In this document: piece after piece, positions 17,147 to 27,707 of the stretch
How the letters are laid out: every line of letters starts with the position of its first letter
How positions within the stretch are numbered: the first letter of the stretch is position 1
NCBI RefSeq assembly: GCF_000024425.1
Contig: NC_013946.1
Location: 2,356,001 to 2,420,000 of the forward strand
DNA: 64,000 nucleotides
Direction of reading: 5' to 3'
DNA from: Meiothermus ruber DSM 1279
Lineage (GTDB): Bacteria; Deinococcota; Deinococci; Deinococcales; Thermaceae
Notes under the pieces: generated by a model
Told to the model about the DNA's origin: nothing
Database searches by the model: none
The model's input: only the letters and a program-made list of their open reading frames with translations
Program-made: the position numbers and the translations under genes

Positions 17147-18541
17147 ATGTCCACCATCTACGACGTTATCGTGATTGGAACCGGCCCTGGCGGCTACCAC
17201 GCGGCCATCCGGGCCGCCCAGCTCGGCAAGAAGGTGCTGGCCGTGGAGGCCGAGCACGTGGGGGGGGTCTGCCTGAACGTGGGCTGCATCCCCACCAAGG
17301 CGCTCCTGCATGCTGCCGAAGAGCTGGAAGGCACCAAGCATGCCAGCGCCTTCGGTCTGGAAGTTAAGGAGGCCAGGCTCGACCTGAAAAAGCTGGGTGG
17401 CTGGCGCGACGGCATCGTCAAGAAGCTGACCGGCGGGGTTTCACAGCTTTTGAAGGGCAACAAGGTCGACCTGAAAACCGGCTTTGCCAGGTTTGTTGAT
17501 AAAAACACCATCGAGGTAGGCGGCGAGCGTATCCAGGGCAAGACCTTCATCGTGGCTACCGGCTCGGAGCCCAACACCCTGCCGGGCTTCGAGGTGGATC
17601 AGAAAGACATCGTGGACTCCACCGGGGCCCTGCGCGTCGAGGATAAGTTCCCCAAGCGGATGCTCTGCATCGGGGGGGGTGCGATTGGGCTCGAGTTCGC
17701 CCAGGTCTACAAGCGCATGGGGGCCGAGGTCACGGTGATCGAGTTCATGGGCCAGATTCTGCCCGCCGCCGACCCCGAGACTGCGGGCCTCTTGGCTAAA
17801 ATCCTGGGCAAGCAGGGCATCCATATCAAAACCCACACCAAAGGCGTAAAGGTCGAGCGCAAGAAAGATGGCCTGCACGTCACCCTCGAGCACACCCAGA
17901 CCGGCCAGCAGGAAACGCTGGTGGTGGACAAGATTCTGGTGGCCACCGGGCGCCGGCCGCGGGGCAAGGGGCTGGGCCTCGAGGCCATCGGGGTGGTGGT
18001 AGACGAGCGCGGTTACATCCCCACCAACGAAAAAATGGAGACCAACGTACCTGGCATCTACGCCATCGGCGACGTCACCCGCCCGCCCCTGCTGGCCCAC
18101 AAAGCCATGAAGGAGGGCCTGATTGCCGCTGAGAACGCCGCCGGGGGCAACGCGGTGATGGACTACCAGATTCCCAACGTGGTCTACACCAGCCCCGAGT
18201 GGGCCGCAGTGGGCCTGACCGAGGAAGAGGCCACCAAGGCCGGCTACAAGGTCAAGGTGGGCAAGTTTCCGCTCTCGGCCTCGGGCCGGGCCATGACCCT
18301 GGAAGCCACCGACGGCCTGATCAAGCTCATCGGCGACGCCGAGACCGACCTGTTGCTGGGGGGACATATCGTGGGCCCCAACGCTTCCGACATGATCGCC
18401 GAGATCGCCCTGGCCCTGGAGATGGGCGCCACCGTGACCGACGTGGGCCTCACCGTGCACGCCCACCCCACGCTCTCCGAGGGCATCATGGAGGCCGCCG
18501 AGCACCTGCACCGCCAGGCCATCCACATCGCCAACCGCTAG
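17147..18541 (+). CDS. lpdA: Dihydrolipoyl dehydrogenase E3
   Basis: 464 aa flavoprotein that reoxidises dihydrolipoyl groups with NAD+. FAD motif [10 protein letters not shown], redox disulfide Cys42-Cys47 in [16 protein letters not shown] motif [10 protein letters not shown], a second FAD segment [16 protein letters not shown] and the C-terminal HAHPTLSE with the catalytic His-Glu pair are all present. Last gene of the dehydrogenase set. Confidence 0.95.
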   Translation: MSTIYDVIVIGTGPGGYHAAIRAAQLGKKVLAVEAEHVGGVCLNVGCIPTKALLHAAEELEGTKHASAFGLEVKEARLDLKKLGGWRDGIVKKLTGGVSQLLKGNKVDLKTGFARFVDKNTIEVGGERIQGKTFIVATGSEPNTLPGFEVDQKDIVDSTGALRVEDKFPKRMLCIGGGAIGLEFAQVYKRMGAEVTVIEFMGQILPAADPETAGLLAKILGKQGIHIKTHTKGVKVERKKDGLHVTLEHTQTGQQETLVVDKILVATGRRPRGKGLGLEAIGVVVDERGYIPTNEKMETNVPGIYAIGDVTRPPLLAHKAMKEGLIAAENAAGGNAVMDYQIPNVVYTSPEWAAVGLTEEEATKAGYKVKVGKFPLSASGRAMTLEATDGLIKLIGDAETDLLLGGHIVGPNASDMIAEIALALEMGATVTDVGLTVHAHPTLSEGIMEAAEHLHRQAIHIANR

Positions 18542-18564
18542 GCTTTCTGGTATAACTGCCTTGC

Positions 18565-19107
18565 ATGCGGATTCGTGCGACCCTAAACGCCCTGGCCCTC
18601 CGGCTCGACGGCAACGAAACCCCGGAACTGCTGCACAAAGCCCTGGCCGACCTGCCCCCGCTGCCCCTCGAGGTCGAGGTGGCCGGGGTGGTGGGCCAGG
18701 GGGTGCTGGAGGCCCTGCTCGAGCTCGGACGCGAGCGGGGCTTGCAGCTCAGGCCGCCGCGGGGCGAGAAGTACATCCCCTACACCGAGGTGATTGACCA
18801 GACCGTTCGCTCGGGCGTGCGCATCGAGTCGCCGGGTACGCTGGTCATCCTGGGCGACGTCAACGCCGGGGCCGAAGTGGTGGCCGCTGGCGACATCATC
18901 GTGGTGGGCAAGCTGCGCGGCCTGGCCCACGCCGGGGCCACCGGCCAGGAAGAGGCCGCCATCTGGGCCATGAGCCTGGAGGCCAAGCAGATCCGTATCG
19001 CCCACCATGTGGCCCAGGCCCCTGCCGGCGAGGCCGGCGCGCGCAACCCCGAGCGGGCCAGGGTTGTGAATGGTCAGATTGTGCTCGAGGCCTGGGGCAG
19101 GCGCTAG
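18565..19107 (+). CDS. minC: Septum site-determining protein MinC
   Basis: 180 aa. The C-terminal beta-helix domain is clear: VRSGVRIESPGTLVILGDVN, then GAEVVAAGDIIVVGKLRGLAHAGATG. The N-terminal half is shorter than in E. coli but fits the FtsZ-inhibiting domain. MinC blocks FtsZ assembly away from mid-cell with MinD; minD/minE are not adjacent. TATAAC ends 8 bases before the ATG, suggesting a leaderless transcript. Confidence 0.9.
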   Translation: MRIRATLNALALRLDGNETPELLHKALADLPPLPLEVEVAGVVGQGVLEALLELGRERGLQLRPPRGEKYIPYTEVIDQTVRSGVRIESPGTLVILGDVNAGAEVVAAGDIIVVGKLRGLAHAGATGQEEAAIWAMSLEAKQIRIAHHVAQAPAGEAGARNPERARVVNGQIVLEAWGRR

Positions 19108-19160
19108 ACAGCCCAGGTCAATTTCAGTACAGAGGCGCGGTCAGCCGCAACAGGCCGGGG

Positions 19161-19598
19161 CTAAAAACCAATCCCCCCCGCCGACTCCCCGTAGCGCTTG
19201 AGCACCAGGTCAATCACCCAGCCCGTCACCGCCACATACAACCAGACCGGCACCGTCCAGCGGGCCCAGGCCTTATGGATAGCAAAACGCTGCTTGAAGG
19301 CGTTGTAGAGCAACCACAAGACCAGTGGGCCGTTCAGGGCGGCCAGGATGGTGTGGCTGATTAGCAAGGCATAGTAGGCACCGCGCCACTCCTCGGGCCC
19401 GACGTAGCGGGTGGTGCCGTACAACCCCCACTTAAGCAGGTAAAACACCAAAAACAGGGCCGCCAGCACGGTAGCCAGCAGCATCACCCGGGGATGCCAG
19501 ACCCGATCCCCACGCTTGATGAAGATAACCCCCACCACCACCGCCAGCCCCGAAAGCGCAATGAGCGCAGCGGCGATGTCTCCTAGCAACTCTCCCAT
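19161..19598 (-). CDS. DUF420 membrane protein (CtaM-like)
   Basis: 145 aa with four membrane segments and the DUF420 pattern: HPRVMLLATVLAALFLVFYLLKW, YYALLISHTILAALNGPLVL and HKAWARWTVPVWLYVAVTGWVI. The family (YozB/CtaM) helps cytochrome oxidase assembly, with histidines near the membrane. GGAGG precedes the ATG at 19598. No oxidase genes adjoin it here. Confidence 0.75.
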   Translation of the reverse strand: MGELLGDIAAALIALSGLAVVVGVIFIKRGDRVWHPRVMLLATVLAALFLVFYLLKWGLYGTTRYVGPEEWRGAYYALLISHTILAALNGPLVLWLLYNAFKQRFAIHKAWARWTVPVWLYVAVTGWVIDLVLKRYGESAGGIGF

Positions 19599-19811
19599 CT
19601 AAAAACCCTCCTTTATCGTTTTGGCCTGCATCCCTCAAAAACCCACAGCCCCCGCATGCGCACAGCAAACTCCAAAAGGGATCGCATCGCAGGTGAACAG
19701 CGTACCTGACCGTCTGTCTCTGTGGGGATCACCCCACCATGCACAAGCGCGTTTGGCATCTTTGGTCGGGGCTTTGGCAGCCCTCGAGCAGTGTATCGAC
19801 TTGCCGGCTTC

Positions 19812-20198
19812 TTATCCCTGGCGCTGGCTCACAAATTCGCGATTGAGCTTCTCTGCCAACCGGCGTACCCGCTCCTGCCTCGAGCTGCGGGCATAGCTAT
19901 AACCCAGCATGAAAAAACGCTCAGCTTCATTGCGCTTGTCCAGTTGACGCTGTAGTTGCGCCAACCGCAGGTAGGCCAGGGCCATCATGCCATCGCGCTC
20001 CCTGGAAGGGCGGGCCACTTCCAGCAAAGCCACCGCTTCTTTTAGCACGTCCACCGCCTGTTCGGGCGAAGCCTCCCGGGCATCGCGTATCAATCCTGCG
20101 GCCTGGTCAAGCAAGCGCTGCACAAAGCTCAGTATATCGGGCCAGAAACCCTGAAGGTAGACCGGCTTTTTCCAGTTAAGCCATTTCTTGCGATACAA
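19812..20198 (-). CDS. Hypothetical helical (TPR-like) protein
   Basis: Up to 128 aa from a TTG; a GTG at codon 26 (VQRLLDQAAG) is a more natural start because the first codons overlap the promoter of the divergent aldolase gene. The chain is almost all amphipathic helix (AVDVLKEAVALLEVARPS, MMALAYLRLAQLQRQLDKRN, AERFFMLGYSYARSSRQ), resembling two TPR-like hairpins. No family recognised. The 213 bases between it and the DUF420 gene show no other feature. Confidence 0.5.
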   Translation of the reverse strand: MYRKKWLNWKKPVYLQGFWPDILSFVQRLLDQAAGLIRDAREASPEQAVDVLKEAVALLEVARPSRERDGMMALAYLRLAQLQRQLDKRNEAERFFMLGYSYARSSRQERVRRLAEKLNREFVSQRQG

Positions 20199-20221
20199 TC
20201 GCCTGGCAATAAAAGGTCGTT

Positions 20222-21082
20222 ATGATAATTCCTCCCCTACCCACCCCCTTCGATGTAAACGGCCACCTCGACACCGCAGCCTTTCGCGAACTGGCCCAGG
20301 CCATCGAACCCCATGTGGACGGGCTGCTGTTCTACGGCTCCAACGGCGAGGGCGTCCACCTGACCCGCGAGGAGCGGGCGGCGGGCCTGGCCGTCCAGAC
20401 CCCCCAGAAGCCCGCCATGGTGGGCCTGATGGAAGAGACCCTGGCCCAGGCCGCCATCGCCCTCGAGGAGGCCGCCCGCCTTGGGGCCAAAGTGCTGGTC
20501 ACACCCCCCCGCTACTACGAGGCCAACCTGGGCCCCGACGGCCTGCTGCGCTACTTCGGCGGGATTGCCGATATGGGCCGGGCCGAGGTCTGGCTGTACC
20601 ATGTGCCGGCCAATACCAAAGCCCCGCTACCCTTGCCGGTGGTGGCCGAGCTGGCCCGGCACCCCAGGATTGGAGGACTGAAAGACTCCAGCGGAGAGCT
20701 GGCCCGCATGGCCTTCTACGCTTCGCAAAACCTGGGCATCCAGCTTTACACCGGCCACGCCCCCACCTTTTTGGGGGCTTTAGCACACGGGGCCCACGGG
20801 GGTATTCTGGCGGTCTCGAACCTGGCCCCCAAACCCTATAAAAAGCTGCTCGAGCTCTGGCGGGCCGGCCAGGTGGCCGAGGCCCAGGCCCTGCAAGCCG
20901 AACTCGAGCCCTTTGGCCGGATGCTGGCCCAGGGGGGCTTTGTGCTCCTGAAGCAGGCCCTGCGCCACCTGGGCCTGCCCGGAGGCTACCCCCGCCCCCC
21001 CTACCCCGCCGAAAGCCCGGTCTGGCCCAGCTTCAAGCCCCTTCTGGAAGCCTTCAAAGAACGGGGCTGGACGGTGGGTTAA
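20222..21082 (+). CDS. Dihydrodipicolinate synthase/N-acetylneuraminate lyase family aldolase
   Basis: 286 aa TIM-barrel class I aldolase. GLLFYGSNGEG replaces the DapA GTTGE motif, the Schiff-base lysine is in GGLKDSSGEL, and the catalytic Tyr in YHVPANTKAPLP. The deviation from GTTGES and the Pro-rich C-terminus suggest a 2-keto-3-deoxy acid aldolase or related lyase rather than true DapA. AAGG precedes the ATG and TACAAT lies at 20194-20199. Confidence 0.85.
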   Translation: MIIPPLPTPFDVNGHLDTAAFRELAQAIEPHVDGLLFYGSNGEGVHLTREERAAGLAVQTPQKPAMVGLMEETLAQAAIALEEAARLGAKVLVTPPRYYEANLGPDGLLRYFGGIADMGRAEVWLYHVPANTKAPLPLPVVAELARHPRIGGLKDSSGELARMAFYASQNLGIQLYTGHAPTFLGALAHGAHGGILAVSNLAPKPYKKLLELWRAGQVAEAQALQAELEPFGRMLAQGGFVLLKQALRHLGLPGGYPRPPYPAESPVWPSFKPLLEAFKERGWTVG

Positions 21083-21148
21083 GGCCCGTTTAGTGAAAAA
21101 TCTGCGCTGTGCGGCCCCGGATTGGGTAAGCTCAACTGGGAGGCAACC

Positions 21149-21934
21149 ATGAAGCGATACGCACGGTGGCTCTTGTTGGGACTGGCTTTGCTGCTAAGCG
21201 CTTGCGTACCCCAGGCGGTGCGGCCCCAGGCCCCCCAGGTCGAGCTGTTGCAGTTTAGCCTGGTTTCCATAGACCCCTTCAGCGGGCGGGGCGAGTTTGA
21301 CGTGCGCCTGCGCCTGACCAACACCAACTCCTTTACCCTGCCCTTGCTGGACAGCACCCTCACCGCCGAGCTGGGGGGCTCGCAATTCCGCCTGACCCTG
21401 CCCGCTCTGGAAATCCCCGCCGGGGCCAGCCGCGAAGCCCAGACCCGCCTGGTGGTGCCCCTGGTGGAGGGCACCCGCGCCCTGGCCAGCCTGGTGGGCG
21501 GCCAGAGCACCCGCTTCCGCCTCCTGGGTGAGCTGCGTGTGCAGCTCGGCCCGGCAGTGGTTCCGATTGGGCCGGTGACGCTCCTGGACCGCGAGGTGCG
21601 CATCCAGTTTACCTTCCGGCTCCCCACCATCCGCCTGGTCGAGATCCGGCTGGACGGGCTGGCCGTCCGGCTGGTGCTGGAGGTAGAGAACCCCAACCCC
21701 ATCGGGTTTACCCTGGAAGGCCCGTTGCGCCTCCTGGTTGGGGGGCGGAGCGTGGCCGAGAGCGCGTTCAACCTGGGGCTCGGGCCCAATGGGCGCAACC
21801 GGGGCGAGCTGCGCCTGGGTTTGTCGGGGCTGCCGGGGCTGGGGGGTGTGAGCGTAGACCTGGGGCTTACGGCCCGCATTCCGGGCATCCTGGATCGGCC
21901 GGTAGTGCAGGTTTTGCAGGGGGTGTTGCGGTAG
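21149..21934 (+). CDS. LEA14/WHy-domain lipoprotein
   Basis: 261 aa. Lipoprotein signal LLLGLALLLSAC (Cys20) is followed by two copies of a beta-sandwich: LRLTNTNSFTLPLLDSTLTA and, later, LVLEVENPNPIGFTLEGPLR, both with the N-x-N-x-F/P pattern of WHy/LEA14 domains linked to desiccation tolerance. GGGAGG lies upstream of the ATG. Likely anchored in a cell-envelope membrane. Confidence 0.82.
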   Translation: MKRYARWLLLGLALLLSACVPQAVRPQAPQVELLQFSLVSIDPFSGRGEFDVRLRLTNTNSFTLPLLDSTLTAELGGSQFRLTLPALEIPAGASREAQTRLVVPLVEGTRALASLVGGQSTRFRLLGELRVQLGPAVVPIGPVTLLDREVRIQFTFRLPTIRLVEIRLDGLAVRLVLEVENPNPIGFTLEGPLRLLVGGRSVAESAFNLGLGPNGRNRGELRLGLSGLPGLGGVSVDLGLTARIPGILDRPVVQVLQGVLR

Positions 21935-22068
21935 GCATCTGAATTTGCCAGACACCTGGGTTCGCGGACAAAAGTAGCCTGCGAGGGCACGTCTATGCCC
22001 CACCTGAACAGGGGCCGTGCAGGGTTCTGGTAGGCTTGAATAAGCGTCTGATGATAATCTAAAGCCTG

Positions 22069-22974
22069 ATGAACGCTGTGCTCGAGGCCACCGGCCTGCG
22101 CAAACGGTTTGGCAGTCTGGTTGCGGTGGATGGGGTGAGCCTGCATCTGGCGGCGGGGGAGGTGCTGGCCTTCCTGGGCCCCAACGGGGCGGGCAAGACC
22201 ACCACCATCAAGATGCTGGCCGGGCTGCTCTGGCCCGATGGGGGCCAGGTACAACTGCTGGGCCAGAGCCCTCACCAAAACCCCTGGGCCTTGCGCCACC
22301 TGGGGGCGGTGCTGGAAGGCAACCGCAACGTCTACTGGCGCATGACCGCACTGGAGAACCTGGTCTATTTTGGGGTGGCCCGTGGGCTGCGCTACCAGGC
22401 GGCCCAGCGCCGGGCGCGGGCTTTGCTCGAGCAGCTCGAGCTTGGCGCCAAAAGCCACACCGAGGTGCGCCACCTTTCACGCGGGATGCAACAAAAGCTC
22501 TCGCTGGCGGTGGCCCTGATGCACGACCCCGAGCTTTTGCTCCTGGACGAGCCCACCCTGGGGCTGGACGTGGAGAGCGCCCTGCGGGTCGAAGGCATGG
22601 TGCGGGAGCTGGCCCAGACCGGCAAGGCCATCCTCCTGACCACCCACCAGCTCGAGGTGGCCCAGCGCCTGGCCAGCCGCATCGCCATCATCCAGCAAGG
22701 GCGCATCGTGCTGGAGGGCCGCACGCCCGAGCTGCTGGGTCGCTTTGCCGGGGAGCACTACCTGATCGAAACGGAAACCCCGCTCTCACCCGCGCAGCTC
22801 GGCCACCTGCGCTCGCTGGGCCTCGAGGGCGAGGGGCCACCGTATGTGTACCAGGGCGATAGCGACGGGCTGTGGCGGCTGCTCGAGGCCCTCAAGCCCA
22901 CACCCCTCAAGAAGGTGGCGCGGGCCGAGGCCGATCTGCTCGAGGTTTTCCTGAAGGTGGTGGGCCGTGCTTGA
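22069..22974 (+). CDS. ABC exporter ATP-binding protein
   Basis: 301 aa. Walker A GPNGAGKTT, Q-loop, signature LSRGMQQKLSL, Walker B LLLLDEPTLGLD and switch His in TTHQ are complete. The C-terminal 80 residues form the extension typical of CcmA/DrrA-type exporters. TAATCT ends 8 bases before the ATG. The permease gene overlaps its end by 8 bases, so the two form one transporter; cargo unknown. Confidence 0.93.
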   Translation: MNAVLEATGLRKRFGSLVAVDGVSLHLAAGEVLAFLGPNGAGKTTTIKMLAGLLWPDGGQVQLLGQSPHQNPWALRHLGAVLEGNRNVYWRMTALENLVYFGVARGLRYQAAQRRARALLEQLELGAKSHTEVRHLSRGMQQKLSLAVALMHDPELLLLDEPTLGLDVESALRVEGMVRELAQTGKAILLTTHQLEVAQRLASRIAIIQQGRIVLEGRTPELLGRFAGEHYLIETETPLSPAQLGHLRSLGLEGEGPPYVYQGDSDGLWRLLEALKPTPLKKVARAEADLLEVFLKVVGRA

Positions 22975-23737
22975 CCTGTTCTGGGTGGAGTTCAAACGCA
23001 GTTGGCTGTATCTGCGCCGTTACCCCAGCGAGTTTGTGGGGGCTGTGGTAAGCCTCAGCATCCTTTTCTTGCTGCTGTTCTTGGGGGCCCGGTTCCTGGC
23101 CGGGCCCGGGGCCGACTTTGGCGAGCGAACCGAGGCCCTCCTGGTGGGGTTTTTGCTCTGGACGCTCACCATCTTCGCCTACAACTCGCTTTCCTTTGGT
23201 CTCTCGGAGGAGGCCCAGACCGGAACCCTCGAGCAGCTCTTCCTCACCCCCTACGGCCCCATTCCCCTGTTTTTGCTACGCAACCTGGCCGGCCTGGGAA
23301 CCCATCTCCTGATGCTGGGCAGCATTGCCCTGGTGCTAATGCTCCTGACCGGGGCCCGCCTGAGCTTCCCTCCCTTGGTGGTGCTGCCTATTCTTACAGT
23401 ACTGATTGGCAGCTACGGCCTGGGCTTTGCCATGGCCAGCCTGGCCCTGCTTTTCAAGCGGGTGCAGCAGATCCTGGGGATCAGTCAGTTTCTGCTGATT
23501 TTCTTGTTGCAGGTGCCGCTCGAGGGCAGCGGTTGGCTGGCTCAACTGGGCTACTTCCTACCCCTGGCCCCTGGCGCCCACCTGGCCCGACAGATGATGA
23601 GCGCCGGCGCCGGCCTAGACTGGGGCCTGCTGGGCCTGGCCTTTTTGAACGGGCTCTGCTACCTGGGGCTGGGCCTCTTGATCTTTAGCCGGGCGGTGCG
23701 CACGGCCAAGCGGCGCGGGCTTTTGTTTGGGTATTAG
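22967..23737 (+). CDS. ABC-2 type exporter permease
   Basis: 256 aa from GTG with six hydrophobic segments and the ABC-2 pattern (FKRSWLYLRRYPSEFVGAVV at the start; GLSEEAQTGTLEQLFLTPYG coupling helix). It overlaps the ATPase gene by 8 bases and is translationally coupled. Resembles DrrB/NodJ-like exporters. Confidence 0.9.
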   Translation: MLDLFWVEFKRSWLYLRRYPSEFVGAVVSLSILFLLLFLGARFLAGPGADFGERTEALLVGFLLWTLTIFAYNSLSFGLSEEAQTGTLEQLFLTPYGPIPLFLLRNLAGLGTHLLMLGSIALVLMLLTGARLSFPPLVVLPILTVLIGSYGLGFAMASLALLFKRVQQILGISQFLLIFLLQVPLEGSGWLAQLGYFLPLAPGAHLARQMMSAGAGLDWGLLGLAFLNGLCYLGLGLLIFSRAVRTAKRRGLLFGY

Positions 23738-23782
23738 TGCGCTGCTAATAAGAGCCGAGCACACAGCACCACAAAACAAAGC

Positions 23783-25303
23783 TTATTCCAGCCCCCCCAC
23801 CGCCTGCTCAGCCACCCGCACCAGCTCGCCGGAACGAATCAGTTCGCACAGGCGGCCCAGCTCGGGTTTCAGGTAGCGATCACGGTCGAGGTGGGGAATC
23901 TCCTGCCGGATGCGACGGTAGACCACCTCCACCCCCCGGCCCGGGCGCAGGGGGGCGTGGAAGTCGAGGGCCTGGGCCGCCGAGGCCAGTTCGATGGCCA
24001 GCACCCAGAGGGTGTTCTCGAAGATGCTGCGGGCCTTGCGGCAGGCGATGGTGCCCATCGAGACGTGGTCTTCCTGGTTGGCGCTGGTAGGAATCGAGTC
24101 CACCGAGGCCGGGTGGGCCAGCACCTTGTTCTCGCTCACCAGGGCCGCCGCGGTGTACTGGCTGATCATCAGGCCGGAGTTGAGGCCGCTGCCCTCGGCC
24201 AGGAAGGCCGGCAGGCCCGAGAGGGAGGGGTTCAGCATCTGCTCGATGCGGCGCTCGGAGATGCTGGCGAGTTCGGCCAGGGCCATGCCGGCGTAGTCGG
24301 CGGCCAGGGCCAGGGGCTGACCGTGAAAGTTGCCCGCCGAGAGGGTGCGGCCCTCCTCGGGCAGGATCAGGGGGTTGTCGGTGACGCTTTGGAGTTCCCG
24401 CAGCAGCACCGCCCGCACGTGCTCGAGCGCATCGCGGCTGGCCCCGTGCACCTGGGGGGCGGCCCGCAGGCTGTAGGCATCCTGCACCTTGTCGCAGTCC
24501 TGGTGCGAGCGCATGATCTCGGAGTCCTGCAACAGCCGCCGCACGTTGGCGCAGGTCACCCGCATACCGGGGTGGGGGCGCAGGCGGGCCACCGCCTCAT
24601 CAAAGGGCCGGTGGCTGGCCTTCAGGGCCTCCACGCTCATGGCCACCGCGATATCGGCGGTTTTGAGCAGCACCTCGCTATCCAGCAGCAGCAGCGCCAG
24701 CAGCGAGGCCATGGCCTGGGTGCCGTTGATCAGGGCCAGTCCTTCTTTAGCCTGCAACTCCAGCGGCGCCAGGCCCACCGCCCGCAGCACCTCCGCCGCG
24801 GGCCGCACCTGGCCCTGGTAGGTCAGTTCGCCCTCGCCAATCAGCGGCAGGCACATATGGGCCAGGGGGGCCAGGTCGCCCGAGGCCCCCACCGAGCCCT
24901 GCGAGGGCACCACTGGAATCAGGTCGTGGTTCAGAAAGTCCAAAAGCCGCTCCACCACCTCCACCCGCACCCCGGAGTAGCCCAGGGCCAGGCTCTGGGC
25001 CCGCAGCAAAAGCATCCCCCGCACCACCTCGGGGGGGAACACCTCCCCCACCCCAATGGCGTGCGAGAGCAGCAGGTTGCGCTGCAGCAGCCGGAGGTCT
25101 TTGGCCTCGATGCGCACCGTAGCCAGCTTGCCAAAGCCGGTATTGAGGCCATAGACCGGCTGGTTTTGCTCGACGAGCTGCTCCACAAAGGCCCGGCAGC
25201 GCAGCAGGCGCCCCCGTGCGGCCTCGCTCAGGCGCACCGGCGCTTTTTCCCGCACCACCCGGCGAAAATCGGCCAGGCTCAGTTCTGTATCCAGTTCTAG
25301 CAT
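23783..25303 (-). CDS. hutH: Histidine ammonia-lyase
   Basis: 506 aa. Deaminates histidine to urocanate. The Ala-Ser-Gly that forms the MIO cofactor is in [25 protein letters not shown] and [14 protein letters not shown] are family hallmarks. The ATG at 25303 is chosen because earlier in-frame ATGs overlap the operator. Transcribed away from hutC-hutU-hutI across a shared 60-bp control region. Confidence 0.95.
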   Translation of the reverse strand: MLELDTELSLADFRRVVREKAPVRLSEAARGRLLRCRAFVEQLVEQNQPVYGLNTGFGKLATVRIEAKDLRLLQRNLLLSHAIGVGEVFPPEVVRGMLLLRAQSLALGYSGVRVEVVERLLDFLNHDLIPVVPSQGSVGASGDLAPLAHMCLPLIGEGELTYQGQVRPAAEVLRAVGLAPLELQAKEGLALINGTQAMASLLALLLLDSEVLLKTADIAVAMSVEALKASHRPFDEAVARLRPHPGMRVTCANVRRLLQDSEIMRSHQDCDKVQDAYSLRAAPQVHGASRDALEHVRAVLLRELQSVTDNPLILPEEGRTLSAGNFHGQPLALAADYAGMALAELASISERRIEQMLNPSLSGLPAFLAEGSGLNSGLMISQYTAAALVSENKVLAHPASVDSIPTSANQEDHVSMGTIACRKARSIFENTLWVLAIELASAAQALDFHAPLRPGRGVEVVYRRIRQEIPHLDRDRYLKPELGRLCELIRSGELVRVAEQAVGGLE

Positions 25304-25335
25304 CGCTTCCTCGCTTGACCCATTGCCGGGCAAGG

Positions 25336-25347
25336 TTGTATATACAA
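25336..25347. promoter_or_regulatory. HutC operator palindrome
   Basis: TTGTATATACAA is a perfect 12-bp palindrome in the 59-bp space between hutH and hutC. HutC-type GntR repressors bind TGTATATACA-like sites, so one dimer here could control both directions. Urocanate is the usual inducer. Confidence 0.8.
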
Positions 25348-25362
25348 GCGAGAGGATAAACG

Positions 25363-26058
25363 GTGAAATACCTGCGCGTCAAGGAAGCCGTGTTGCAGGA
25401 GCTGCGCAAGCCCAGCCCCGGCTTTCCCCTATCGGAGAACAGCCTGGCCCGCCGTTTCGGAGTGAGCCGCATGACCGCCCGCCGGGCCTTGCAGGAGCTC
25501 GAGCAAGAGGGGTGGCTCCGGCGCACCCAGGGGCGCAGCAGCACCCCCGCCCCCCGGCGCTTCAGCCAGGGCTTCCTGCGGGTGCGCCCCTTCTACGAGT
25601 TCGCCCAGGCCCAGGGGGCCAGGCCCAAAACCCAGGTGATGGCCGCCGAGCTGCGCCCCACGCCCCCAGAGGTACAGACCCGGCTGGGGGTAAAGCAGGC
25701 AGTTTATGTGGAACGGCTGCGCTTTCTGGATGAGGAGCCGGTGCAGCGCGAAGCACGGTATCTGAACGCCGAGCTGTGTGGGGACATCCTCGAGCACGAC
25801 CTCACCAGCGAGTCCATCCACGACCTGCTCGTCCACACCCTGGGTCTGCCCCTGACCAAAGTCTGGCAGCGGCTGGAGGCGGTGGCTTTGGAGCAGGAAG
25901 TCGCCCGCCTGCTCCAGCAGCCCGAGGGCGCACCGGCCCTGCGCCTCGAGCGCGTCACCTACACCCTCCTTCAGCCCGTCACCTGGGTGGAGTATCTGAT
26001 GCGGGCCGACCGCTACTACCTGGAAGACACCTTTATCCCCCAAGGAGAACGCCCATGA
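25363..26058 (+). CDS. hutC: Histidine utilisation repressor HutC (GntR family)
   Basis: 231 aa from GTG. N-terminal winged HTH ([20 protein letters not shown], then [18 protein letters not shown]) is joined to a UTRA ligand domain (about 80-225) with [19 protein letters not shown] and [17 protein letters not shown]. Its position between hutH and hutU and the palindrome upstream support the HutC role and autorepression. Stop overlaps hutU in ATGA. Confidence 0.9.
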   Translation: MKYLRVKEAVLQELRKPSPGFPLSENSLARRFGVSRMTARRALQELEQEGWLRRTQGRSSTPAPRRFSQGFLRVRPFYEFAQAQGARPKTQVMAAELRPTPPEVQTRLGVKQAVYVERLRFLDEEPVQREARYLNAELCGDILEHDLTSESIHDLLVHTLGLPLTKVWQRLEAVALEQEVARLLQQPEGAPALRLERVTYTLLQPVTWVEYLMRADRYYLEDTFIPQGERP

Positions 26059-27707
26059 GCTACAAAGCCCCCCGCGGAAACCAACGCACGGCCCCAGGCT
26101 GGATTCAGGAGGCCGCCAAACGGATGCTCCTCAACAACCTCGACCCCGAGGTGGCCGAGAAGCCCGAGGAGCTGATCGTCTACGGCGGGCGCGGCAAGGC
26201 AGCCCGCAGCCACGCGGACTTGCAGCGCATCTTGGCGGTGCTCGAGCGCCTGCAAAACGACGAAACCCTGCTGGTGCAGTCGGGGCGGGCGGTGGGGGTC
26301 TTCAAGACGCAACCCCTGGCCCCCCGGGTCATCCTCGCCAACTCCAACCTGGTGCCTAACTGGGCCACCTGGGAGGAGTTCGACCGGCTCGACCGGCTGG
26401 GCCTGATGATGTACGGCCAGATGACCGCCGGGAGCTGGATCTACATCGGCACCCAGGGCATCCTGCAGGGCACCTACGAGACCTTCGCCGCGGCGGCCCG
26501 CAAGCACTTTGGTGGCTCGCTGAAGGGCACCATCACCGTGACGGGCGGGCTGGGCGGCATGGGCGGGGCCCAGCCCCTGGCCGTGACCCTCAACGGCGGG
26601 GTGGCTATTTGCGTGGAGATAGACCCCGAGCGCATCCAGCGCCGCCTGGACACCGCCTACCTGGACGTGCGGGCCGACTCGCTGGACGAGGCCCTGCGGC
26701 TGGCCGAGGAGGCCAAACGCAAAGGCCAGCCCCTCTCCATCGGCCTGCTGGGCAACGCCGCCGAGGTGCTGCCCGAGATGGTGCGGCGGGGCTTCACCCC
26801 CGAGCTGGTCACCGACCAGACCAGCGCCCACGACCCCCTGTACGGCTACATTCCCGTGTTGAAGGCCGACGAAGACCCGGCCCTGCTGCGCCAGCGCGAC
26901 CCCGAGGGCTACAAAAAGCGCGTGCTATCGGATATGGCCGCCCACTGCCGGGCCATGGTGGAGATGCAAAAAAACGGCGCGGTGGCCTTCGACTACGGCA
27001 ACAACCTGCGGGCCTTCGCCAAGCTGGGGGGCTTCGAGGAGGCCTTCAGCTATCCCGGCTTTGTACCGGCCTTCATCCGCGACCAGTTCTGCGAGGGGCG
27101 GGGGCCTTTTCGCTGGGTGGCGCTCTCGGGCAAACCCGAGGACATCTACAAAACCGACCAGGCCATTCTGAAGCTCTTCCCCGAGGACGCGGGTCTCTCC
27201 CGCTGGCTCACCGAAGGGGTCAAGAAGTTCAAGTTCCAGGGCCTCCCGGCCCGCATCTGCTGGCTGGGTTACAAGGAGCGCGATAAGGCCGGGCTTTTGT
27301 TCAACGAGATGGTACGCAAGGGTGAGCTCGAGGCCCCCATCGTAATTGGGCGCGACCACCTGGACGCAGGCAGCGTGGCCTCCCCCTACCGCGAGACCGA
27401 GGCCATGCTGGACACCTCCGACGCAGTGGCCGACTGGCCCATCCTGAACTTCGCCCTGAACGCGGTCTCGGGCGCGGCCTGGGTCAGCTTCCACCACGGC
27501 GGCGGGGTGGGGATGGGCTACAGCCTGCACGCCGGGCAGGTCACGGTGGCCGACGGCTCGGAGGAGGCGGCTTTTAGGCTCGAGCGCGTCCTGACCAACG
27601 ACCCCGGCACCGGCGTAATGCGCCACGCCCACGCCGGTTACGAGCAGGCCAAACAAGTCGCGCGGGAGCGCGGGCTCGACCTGGCCGGGTGGGAACAGAC
27701 AGGATGA
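26055..27707 (+). CDS. hutU: Urocanate hydratase
   Basis: 550 aa NAD+-dependent enzyme converting urocanate to imidazolonepropionate. Recognised by [29 protein letters not shown]-like [36 protein letters not shown], the [12 protein letters not shown] segment and [13 protein letters not shown]. Starts within the hutC stop codon and ends within the hutI start (ATGA), so the three are translationally coupled. Confidence 0.96.
   Translation: MSYKAPRGNQRTAPGWIQEAAKRMLLNNLDPEVAEKPEELIVYGGRGKAARSHADLQRILAVLERLQNDETLLVQSGRAVGVFKTQPLAPRVILANSNLVPNWATWEEFDRLDRLGLMMYGQMTAGSWIYIGTQGILQGTYETFAAAARKHFGGSLKGTITVTGGLGGMGGAQPLAVTLNGGVAICVEIDPERIQRRLDTAYLDVRADSLDEALRLAEEAKRKGQPLSIGLLGNAAEVLPEMVRRGFTPELVTDQTSAHDPLYGYIPVLKADEDPALLRQRDPEGYKKRVLSDMAAHCRAMVEMQKNGAVAFDYGNNLRAFAKLGGFEEAFSYPGFVPAFIRDQFCEGRGPFRWVALSGKPEDIYKTDQAILKLFPEDAGLSRWLTEGVKKFKFQGLPARICWLGYKERDKAGLLFNEMVRKGELEAPIVIGRDHLDAGSVASPYRETEAMLDTSDAVADWPILNFALNAVSGAAWVSFHHGGGVGMGYSLHAGQVTVADGSEEAAFRLERVLTNDPGTGVMRHAHAGYEQAKQVARERGLDLAGWEQTG

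Noticed and set aside
20222-21082. Assignment as dapA for lysine synthesis
   Set aside because: The GTTGE motif is replaced by GSNGE and no lysine genes adjoin; the broader aldolase family call is safer.
23891-25300. 469-codon open frame on the plus strand opposite hutH
   Set aside because: It mirrors the hutH codon pattern, is Gln/His/Gly-rich without any family motif, and hutH is unambiguous.
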